From positions 1 through 48,699 of the forward strand of contig UQNQ01000013.1 in NCBI GenBank assembly GCA_900542425.1: a stretch of DNA of 48,699 bases. Reading direction: 5' to 3'. The notes under the pieces are model-generated. The model searched no databases. It saw nothing but the letters and a program-made list of their open reading frames with translations, and had not been told where the DNA came from. Positions within the stretch are counted from its first letter, which is position 1. Every line of letters begins with the position of its first letter. The position numbers and the translations under genes were made by a program. Positions 35,007 to 41,231 of the stretch are shown piece after piece. The stretch is from an uncultured Eubacteriales bacterium (GTDB taxonomy: Bacteria; Bacillota; Clostridia; Oscillospirales; CAG-272).

Positions 35007-35024
35007 AAGTAATAGGTTACTTAT
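35005..35024. promoter_or_regulatory. MarR operator 1
   Basis: A perfect 8-bp inverted repeat ATAAGTAA-TAGG-TTACTTAT overlaps the end of the marR -10 box and the predicted transcript start. Its core GTAATAGGTTAC closely matches the palindrome before the MATE gene (GTAA-N4-TTAC in both). Confidence 0.7.
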
Positions 35025-35049
35025 TTGCAAAAGCGAGGTGATGACAGGC

Positions 35050-35478
35050 ATGATGCCTTTCGGATTAAAAATCGCTATTATTAATCGAGCTTTTCGTAAA
35101 AAAATGGATGAAAAAGCTTGTATGATGGGATTGACATCTGTTCAGCTTCGTGTGTTGGGTTCCGTCAGCCGTTTGGAGGAAGCTGGAGAAACCGAAATCC
35201 ATCAGAATGATCTGGAACGCATCGAGCATGTCACTCATCCGGCAATGACACGTCTGATTCAGAGGTTGGAGAGCAAGGGATTTATTCGATGTGTTCCCAG
35301 CACAAAAGACCGGAGATACAAGAAAATTACTTGTACGGAGCGGTCGGCTGGAATTCATAAAGTGATTCTTGCACAGGATGAAGATGTTCTGTCGGAGTTG
35401 TGTCGGGGTTTCACGAAAGAGCAAAAGGAAACGTTGCTTCAAATGACAGACATGATTCTGAAAAATATTTCAGAATGA
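35050..35478 (+). CDS. MarR-family transcriptional regulator
   Basis: A winged helix-turn-helix regulator, 142 residues from the ATG at 35050. The GCGAGGTG site is about 11 nt from that codon but only 2 nt from the ATG at 35041, so the later start is preferred. The DNA-binding region is residues about 30-95: LTSVQLRVLGSV, then the recognition helix HPAMTRLIQRLESKGFI, then the wing STKDRRYKKITCTE. Flanking helices form the dimerisation domain. It precedes a MATE exporter and both have matching GTAA-N4-TTAC palindromes, so it most likely represses itself and the exporter and is released by a small ligand. The ligand is unknown. Confidence 0.9.
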   Translation: MMPFGLKIAIINRAFRKKMDEKACMMGLTSVQLRVLGSVSRLEEAGETEIHQNDLERIEHVTHPAMTRLIQRLESKGFIRCVPSTKDRRYKKITCTERSAGIHKVILAQDEDVLSELCRGFTKEQKETLLQMTDMILKNISE

Positions 35479-35495
35479 GAAACAGCTAAATTCCA

Positions 35496-35541
35496 CAGGC
35501 AGTGTGCCAAGGGGATTATCTTGGCTCACTGCCTGCTTTTT
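35496..35541 (+). terminator. Terminator or attenuator between marR and MATE
   Basis: A 9-bp stem, a T-T mismatch and a further 6-bp stem (35496-35511 with 35520-35535) are followed by a T5 run. It would stop most marR transcripts before the exporter gene. Confidence 0.82.
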
Positions 35542-35551
35542 GAACAAATAC

Positions 35552-35563
35552 GTAACTAGTTAC
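35552..35563. promoter_or_regulatory. MarR operator 2
   Basis: The perfect palindrome GTAACTAGTTAC lies between the terminator and the MATE gene, 22 nt before its ATG. It shares GTAA-N4-TTAC with operator 1. A weak -35-like TTGAAC (35540) and TAATAA (35565) flank it at 19 bp spacing. Confidence 0.65.
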
Positions 35564-35585
35564 CTAATAAGGAGAATAAGCAAAG

Positions 35586-37013
35586 ATGGAAAAAACATTA
35601 TCAGAAAACAAAAGTCCTTTTGCAACAGAACCAATCGGGCGATTAATCGTGAAATTCGCTGTCCCGTGCGTAATTTCGCTTTTGGTGAACGCACTGTATA
35701 ACATTGTGGACCAGATATTTATTGGTTGGGGCGTTGGATATCTCGGTAACGGCGCTACCAACGTAGTGTTTCCGCTCACAATTATTGCTTTGGCGTTTGC
35801 GGTGCTGATTGGTGACGGAGGCGCTGCTTATCTGAGTCTGAAGCTTGGTGAAAAAGATCTTGCCAGCGTAAAAAAGGGTGTAGGCAATTCCGTCGTAATG
35901 GTGACGATTGCCGGTGTCGTTATGCTAGTCGTTTCCTTAGCATTTATGAACCCGATTTTGACGTTGTTTGGTGCAACGGACACGCTGCGCCCTTATGCTT
36001 TGGAATACGGCTATATCATTGCCATAGGTCTGCCCTTTACGATGATTTCGACGGCGTTGAATTCGATGATTCGTGCAGACGGCAGTCCTAAGTTTGCCAT
36101 GTTTTCTATGCTGCTTGGCGCAGTTATCAATACGATATTTGACCCGATTTTTATTTTTGTATTTCATATGGGGGTTCAGGGTGCTGCGATTGCCACGGTG
36201 ATGGGACAGGTTGCGTCCTTTATTGTATCTGTTATATATATTTCACGGTTTAAAAATTTACGCTTTGATGCTTCTGCACTCCGCTTGAAAGGGAGAACCT
36301 GTGGGAACGTATTGAGTCTTGGTGTCAGCAGCTTCATTACTCAGATTGCTATTACGATTGTAATGGTGTTGTTTAATAATCTGCTGACAGATTATGGTGA
36401 ATCTTCTGTGTATGGTCCGGATATTCCCATGACAGCAATGGGCATCGTAATGAAGGTCAATCAGATGATGCTTTCTATTCTGGTCGGTATTGCCATTGGG
36501 GCACAGCCGGTTATCGGCTTCAATTACGGATGCAAAAACTTTGCACGGGTAAAAAAGGCTTTTGAACTTGCAATCACCGCGGCAGAAGTAGTGGCGGTAA
36601 TTTGCTTCTTTATTTTCCAGTTCGCTCCAATGAGCGTTGTTTTGCTGTTTGGTGCCGAGGAGGATCTCTATAATGAATTCGCTGTTATGTGCTTCCGTGT
36701 CTTTCTGATGCTTTGTCCGCTGAACGGCTTTCAAACAGTAGCAGCGATTTATTTGCAGGCTGTCGGCAAACCGGTGAAATCCGCTGCTGTTACACTGTCA
36801 CGACAGATTATTTTCCTTATACCCGCGGCAATTATTCTTCCGAAATTTATGGGGGTAACGGGCGTTCTTTGGTCGGGACCTGTTGCGGATGGACTGGCAT
36901 TTATTCTTTCACTGACGTTGATCATATATGAGATGAAAAAGTTAAAGCAGGTGCCCGCTTTGCATGATCAGACCAATCAAGCCAGTGAAAAGCTTTTATC
37001 GGAAGGAGATTAA
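35586..37013 (+). CDS. MATE-family multidrug efflux transporter
   Basis: A 475-residue integral membrane protein with about 12 helices in two similar halves, exporting cationic compounds in exchange for Na+ or H+. Typical features include the N-terminal KFAVPCVISLLVNALYNIVD and the repeated IRADGSPK and QAVGKPVKSA turns, which follow matching helices in each half. The ATG follows TAAGGAG. Regulation by the adjacent MarR protein is likely. The gene is 6 nt from the following kinase-like gene and co-transcribed with it. The substrate is unknown. Confidence 0.93.
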   Translation: MEKTLSENKSPFATEPIGRLIVKFAVPCVISLLVNALYNIVDQIFIGWGVGYLGNGATNVVFPLTIIALAFAVLIGDGGAAYLSLKLGEKDLASVKKGVGNSVVMVTIAGVVMLVVSLAFMNPILTLFGATDTLRPYALEYGYIIAIGLPFTMISTALNSMIRADGSPKFAMFSMLLGAVINTIFDPIFIFVFHMGVQGAAIATVMGQVASFIVSVIYISRFKNLRFDASALRLKGRTCGNVLSLGVSSFITQIAITIVMVLFNNLLTDYGESSVYGPDIPMTAMGIVMKVNQMMLSILVGIAIGAQPVIGFNYGCKNFARVKKAFELAITAAEVVAVICFFIFQFAPMSVVLLFGAEEDLYNEFAVMCFRVFLMLCPLNGFQTVAAIYLQAVGKPVKSAAVTLSRQIIFLIPAAIILPKFMGVTGVLWSGPVADGLAFILSLTLIIYEMKKLKQVPALHDQTNQASEKLLSEGD

Positions 37014-37018
37014 AAGAT

Positions 37019-37597
37019 ATGGAAAACAAAGTTATTACAATCAGTCGTGAATTTGGCAGCGGCGGTCGTACGATCGGTAAAAAAGTGGCAGAGAAACTGG
37101 GAATTCCTTGTTATGACAGTGAACTGATCCAAAAAATTGCATTAGAAAGCGGCTTCAATGAAAACTACATAAAGGATGCCGGTGAATATGCTCCCAGCGG
37201 ATTTTTTGCATCTGTTCTGCCAAACAGGACATTTGGTCCTACCAATGAAGATTATCTTTGGGAAATTCAGTATAAGGTTATTACGGAGCTTGCAGAGAAG
37301 GGAGCATGCGTTATCGTGGGAAGATGTGCGGATTATATTCTCCGAGATAAGATTGATTGCTTGAAAGTCTTTATTCATGCGGATATGGATTTTCGGGCAG
37401 AGCGTATTGTAAAGGAATACGGGGAACGTGATGTGTCTCCCGAACAACGCTTGAAAGACAAGGATAAGCGCCGTGCGGCATATTACCGGTTTTATACCAA
37501 TATGAAATGGGGATATGCTCAGAATTATCATATTGCTCTGAACAGTGGAAAATTGGGTATTGATAAATGTGTGGATATCATAAAAGAGCTTTATTGA
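37019..37597 (+). CDS. Cytidylate kinase-like family protein
   Basis: A 192-residue P-loop protein of the cytidylate-kinase-like family, distinct from the Cmk encoded at 22490-23161. The N-terminus ITISREFGSGGRTIG is the family hallmark and functions as a P-loop variant. IVGRCADYIL and the lid-like stretch RRAAYYRFYTNMKWG follow. Members often sit next to MATE exporters or transcription regulators in Firmicutes; their substrate has not been established to my knowledge. A GGAAGGAG site overlaps the end of the MATE gene, so the two are coupled. Confidence 0.87.
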   Translation: MENKVITISREFGSGGRTIGKKVAEKLGIPCYDSELIQKIALESGFNENYIKDAGEYAPSGFFASVLPNRTFGPTNEDYLWEIQYKVITELAEKGACVIVGRCADYILRDKIDCLKVFIHADMDFRAERIVKEYGERDVSPEQRLKDKDKRRAAYYRFYTNMKWGYAQNYHIALNSGKLGIDKCVDIIKELY

Positions 37598-38132
37598 AGC
37601 GAAATTCCGGAAAACCATCTTTTGAGACGGATGAAAAATAGTGTAAATGCTTCTCTCTTATATGAAAAACAGCTTTTTATAATTTGGTAAAGTATCTTTT
37701 ATAAAGCTTAGAGCTTTCAAGAAATGCTTAATGGAACCATTCAAAATAAGACAAAAAGTTGAATTCATATAAAAATAGGAGAAAATATAGCTTGATACAT
37801 GAGTTACTTTTGAAACGAATATAATAAAAAATCTTTCTTTATGCGGGATTGGTGGATTTTTAACAATTTCATCTTGATTCACGGAAGCAGAAGATATCGT
37901 TTTATATCATTTTAAACTGAAAAAAACGCCTATTGTAATTTGACCTTTGAAGGTCTGACTGCAGTAGGTGTTTTTGATTTGAAGATTTTATGTTATGCAG
38001 GCTTGTGAGTTCTTCCGTTTAACTCGGATACAGAAGCAGAAAAAATTTAAAATGAAAAATAAAAATAGGAGTCAGGGTTGATATCTGCTATGATAGCTCT
38101 ATATCATTTACTGAATGAAAATGGCAAGACGG
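37598..38132 (+). other. Intergenic region with a long hairpin
   Basis: About 535 bp, AT-rich, with no convincing gene. An isolated TATAAT at 37820-37825 has no -35 at proper spacing. A short frame after AGGAGAAAAT near 37777 stops after about ten codons. The one clear structure is the hairpin at 37921-37976. Confidence 0.45.
37921..37976 (+). terminator. Compound hairpin ending in a T run
   Basis: The outer stem is AAAACGCCTATTG paired with CAGTAGGTGTTTT (two G-U pairs). An inner stem GACCTT-TG-AAGGTC sits within it, and a T5 tract ends the structure. It may terminate read-through from the MATE unit more than 300 nt upstream, or end an unannotated short RNA. Confidence 0.5.
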
Positions 38133-38161
38133 TTGACAGAAATATCAGATTGTGATACAAT
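38133..38161 (+). promoter_or_regulatory. Sigma-A promoter of the TerB/ATPase pair
   Basis: TTGACA at 38133-38138 and TACAAT at 38156-38161 are 17 bp apart, about 65 nt before the start codon. The near-consensus sequence suggests constitutive expression. Confidence 0.8.
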
Positions 38162-38225
38162 TAATTAAATATGATGACGATATATACATTCATAAGTCAT
38201 ACAGTTGGGAAAGGAGAGAGCCGTC

Positions 38226-39821
38226 TTGCCGCAGCATGATGAAAATATAGATGCTTTCTGGGATATCGGCAATATGCTGCCTCGCCGTTCCCCGCAAAAA
38301 ATGCGCCCGGGTCATTTAGCGCCAGAGCCCGTTACCGTTTCAGTAAGTGAAGAAGGCCCGGCAGAAAACGGCTTTCGAATTCCGGCTCGCAGAGCAGAGC
38401 CTTTGCAAAAAGCACAAACGATACGGGAGTTTTGTCCTGATTCAGGGTTGATTCAAAAGGTGAAAATCAATCCATGGCCGGCAGATTTTCGTTTTTACAC
38501 CAAATTCCGTTATGATGCGCTGCGGTATTTCGGGCGAAGTCATCCGGAATGTGAATATGTTTACTTTTTTTCTTATATGCCGCAGTATGATCAGATGGAT
38601 TCGGCGCAGACAGCATATTATCTTTATTTCCGCGATGAGGTGCGAAAAGAACATTATATTAAAACGGATAACAGTTATTTGTTTCTGTATATTTATGAGA
38701 TTATCAATCTGCCCGATAAGATTCCGCCTGCAGAGGGGGCATTGCTTCTTTCTAAATTGTGGGGGGCATATCGTCAGAATTATCGATACCTTGACAAATA
38801 TATCGGAGAATGGCTGTGTGATTATTGTTTGATTTACGGCGTGGTGCCGGACTGGAAAATCGTCGGGGAGTTTGCCGGTGAAATTGCGGGAAAGGTTACG
38901 TTGCCGGAATTTTATCTTACAAACGGAGAACTGTCGTTTTCTCTGATTCGCTCTCTTTCCGCCTATGATTTTCGAAATAGCAAATATTATGCGGAGCACA
39001 GGGATGCATTTGATACACATATTCCGAAAGCTGCCGCTTATGTGCTGAATCGGTTTGTTTCGCCGTCTCCCGAGGATTTTGGCGTGCATCCCGTGCGTGT
39101 CAGCCGGGATAGTTTTTCCGGCGCGGTTGCCTGTCGCGATGTAAAATTTAAAATCGAGCTTGTTTTGTTTCCGCTGAAGCGTTCCTATGAAATGAAACAG
39201 CTGACAACCGGCGTCATAAAGCTTTGTGAGAATCAGCTGCGTGCGGCTTTCTCTATTAAATCAAGATTTTCGCCGACTGGCGTGGATGAGCGTCTGAAAC
39301 AGGCGATATCAGATTATTTCGACGGAATTTATCCTGACAGATTTGTAAGCCGTCGTAAAAAAACGGAGGAGAATGAGGCGGCGTATCTTGCGCTTTACGA
39401 GCCGGAAAATAAAGGCCCTGCCGATATCACAAGGGCACTTGAAATCGAACGGGATGCGTGGGATACGGCAGAGCTTCTGGATGGGGTCAGTGGGGAAGAC
39501 ATACCCCAGACGACCCGGGAAGCGTCGACGCCTGCTGTTCCGGTCCCGTCATGGGATGACGGACCTAGCGGAGATTTTGTTTCATTCTTGAAGGCGCTGA
39601 GTCCCCTGCAGCGGCGGGCGATTTTCGCTGCGGCAAAAGGAGAATTCACCGTGTTTTGCCGTGCTTCCGGTGTGATGCCGGAAATGTTAAAAGGCGCAAT
39701 CAATGAAACCGCCGCAGAGCATATCGGCGATGAAGTCATTGACAGTGATTTTACCCTGATTGATGAATATGAGGAAGAGCTTCTTGGGGCTCTTTCAGAG
39801 TTTCTGGAGGATACAGAGTGA
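38226..39821 (+). CDS. TerB_N/TerB_C domain protein (SngA-like)
   Basis: A 531-residue protein. The TTG at 38226 was chosen because AAAGGAG lies 9 nt upstream; an earlier in-frame TTG at 38205 would put that site inside the gene. Residues 1-70 are a Pro/Arg-rich, probably disordered lead. A TerB N-terminal domain spans about 75-280, recognised by the stretch MDSAQTAYYLYFRDEVR and the TDNSYLFLYIYEIINL segment. The C-terminal TerB_C domain (about 435-531) has the typical INETAAEHIGDEVIDSD and an acidic end. The middle part is unassigned. It overlaps the ATPase gene by 1-4 nt. The same protein pair forms the first two parts of Shango, a three-gene anti-phage system (SngA, SngB, SngC). Domain calls rest on pattern recognition; the defence role is inference. 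Confidence 0.78.
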   Translation: MPQHDENIDAFWDIGNMLPRRSPQKMRPGHLAPEPVTVSVSEEGPAENGFRIPARRAEPLQKAQTIREFCPDSGLIQKVKINPWPADFRFYTKFRYDALRYFGRSHPECEYVYFFSYMPQYDQMDSAQTAYYLYFRDEVRKEHYIKTDNSYLFLYIYEIINLPDKIPPAEGALLLSKLWGAYRQNYRYLDKYIGEWLCDYCLIYGVVPDWKIVGEFAGEIAGKVTLPEFYLTNGELSFSLIRSLSAYDFRNSKYYAEHRDAFDTHIPKAAAYVLNRFVSPSPEDFGVHPVRVSRDSFSGAVACRDVKFKIELVLFPLKRSYEMKQLTTGVIKLCENQLRAAFSIKSRFSPTGVDERLKQAISDYFDGIYPDRFVSRRKKTEENEAAYLALYEPENKGPADITRALEIERDAWDTAELLDGVSGEDIPQTTREASTPAVPVPSWDDGPSGDFVSFLKALSPLQRRAIFAAAKGEFTVFCRASGVMPEMLKGAINETAAEHIGDEVIDSDFTLIDEYEEELLGALSEFLEDTE

Positions 39822-41161
39822 TGCAGGAAAAGGAAAGAACGGTAAAAATTCCGAAACGGATCCTGACTTCTTTGCTTGCTTCCATGGCGGCAGGAGTTGT
39901 TCCGCGTTCCGGCGCAAAATATATTGCAATCGGACGCACGGGAGAGATTTCCGCACTTTGCAGGGATTTGGATGCGGTGGCGAACGGCGGTGCCGCGACG
40001 CGTTTTCTGATTGGCAAATATGGAAGCGGGAAAAGCTTCTTAATTCAGCTGATGCGGGGATATGCGCTTGACCGGGGCTTTCTCTGCGCAGATGCGGACC
40101 TGTCTCCGGAGCGCCGCCTTTCCTCATCTAACGGAGGCGGACTTGCCACTTATAGAGAACTGATGAAAAATCTGTCGTCCAAGGCATCGCCGGATGGCGG
40201 TGCACTTGCACAGATACTTTCAAAATGGCTTTCTGATATCCAATATGAGGTCGCACAGACGGGAATATCACCGGATTCTGCTGATTTTGAAAAAGAGATT
40301 TCAAAGAGAATTTATTCGGTTCTGCGCGAGATGGAAACAGGAATCGGTGCATTTGATTTTGCAAGGGTAATTGACACTTATTATCGGGCATGGCGTGCGG
40401 AAGATGAACGGCTCCAAAGCGACTGCCTGCGCTGGCTTCGAGGAGAATTTGGTACAAAAACCGAGGCTCGTGCGTCCCTTTCGGTATCCGGCATCATTGA
40501 TGACGAGAATTGGTACGATTATATCAAGCTGACAGCAGTATTTGCACAGAAAATCGGATATGAGGGCCTGGTTGTTTTCATAGATGAATGCGTCAATCTG
40601 TATAAAATTCCGAATCGTGTGTCACGGGAAAACAATTATGAAAAAATTCTGTCTGTTTTCAATGACACACTGCAGGGAAAAGCGATGGGGCTTGAGATGA
40701 TTTTTGCCGGTACACCGCAGTTTTTGGAGGATCCGCGGCGTGGGCTTTTCAGCTATGAGGCGCTGCGCTCGCGTCTTGTCGATACGATGTTTGGCGGGAA
40801 TGCTGCCTGCGGCGGTCTTTTGGGACCTGTCATGAGACTTTCCAGACTTTCCGATGACGAGCTGCTGGCCTTGATGGTGCGTGTGACGGGATTGTTCGCC
40901 GAGGGTTATGGAGCGGTAGACGTTACCATGGAGGAGATGCGGGATTTTCTTTATTATATGCTTTCGCGTACGGGTGCACAGACGCTGATTACGCCGCGTG
41001 AGATCATCCGTTCCTATATGACGGCGCTGGGAATTCTTTTACAGGATGGAGGCGGGAAGCGCCTTCCGGATCTTTATCAAAGCAAAGATTTTCAGCTGCC
41101 GCCGGAACAGGATCCCGGGAAAAATCCCGACGATTTTGATCCCGAAACTATCGAGATTTGA
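39821..41161 (+). CDS. BREX/Shango-type P-loop ATPase (DUF2791, SngB-like)
   Basis: A 446-residue AAA-type ATPase. Walker A is GKYGSGKS at 65-72 and Walker B is VVFIDE with Asp255-Glu256. The family stretch GTPQFLEDPRRGLFSYEAL begins at 297, as in BrxD and SngB proteins. A winged-helix-like C-terminal part (TLITPREIIRSYMTALG) follows, then an acidic Pro-rich tail. The ATG overlaps the preceding stop as TGATG, with GGAGG 10 nt upstream; a GTG at 39818 is an alternative start. In Shango and BREX-like loci this ATPase works with a TerB-type protein and a large helicase. No helicase gene lies in this window: the next gene on this strand is a beta-galactosidase. Confidence 0.82.
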   Translation: MQEKERTVKIPKRILTSLLASMAAGVVPRSGAKYIAIGRTGEISALCRDLDAVANGGAATRFLIGKYGSGKSFLIQLMRGYALDRGFLCADADLSPERRLSSSNGGGLATYRELMKNLSSKASPDGGALAQILSKWLSDIQYEVAQTGISPDSADFEKEISKRIYSVLREMETGIGAFDFARVIDTYYRAWRAEDERLQSDCLRWLRGEFGTKTEARASLSVSGIIDDENWYDYIKLTAVFAQKIGYEGLVVFIDECVNLYKIPNRVSRENNYEKILSVFNDTLQGKAMGLEMIFAGTPQFLEDPRRGLFSYEALRSRLVDTMFGGNAACGGLLGPVMRLSRLSDDELLALMVRVTGLFAEGYGAVDVTMEEMRDFLYYMLSRTGAQTLITPREIIRSYMTALGILLQDGGGKRLPDLYQSKDFQLPPEQDPGKNPDDFDPETIEI

Positions 41162-41200
41162 ACGGCGCCGGATACGGAAAGCCTATCCAAAGTTATATTT

Positions 41201-41215
41201 GCCGCCTTGGGCGGC
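41201..41215 (+). other. Short GC hairpin before the beta-galactosidase gene
   Basis: GCCGC and GCGGC pair around a CTTGG loop in the 70-nt gap. There is no T run, so transcription probably continues from the ATPase gene into lacZ. A very similar hairpin lies between tdh and kbl. Confidence 0.45.
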
Positions 41216-41231
41216 GGAACGGAGAATATTT

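Noticed and set aside
37658..37882. 74-codon minus-strand frame after the kinase-like gene
   Set aside because: AT-rich, no ribosome site and no recognisable protein; probably a chance frame.
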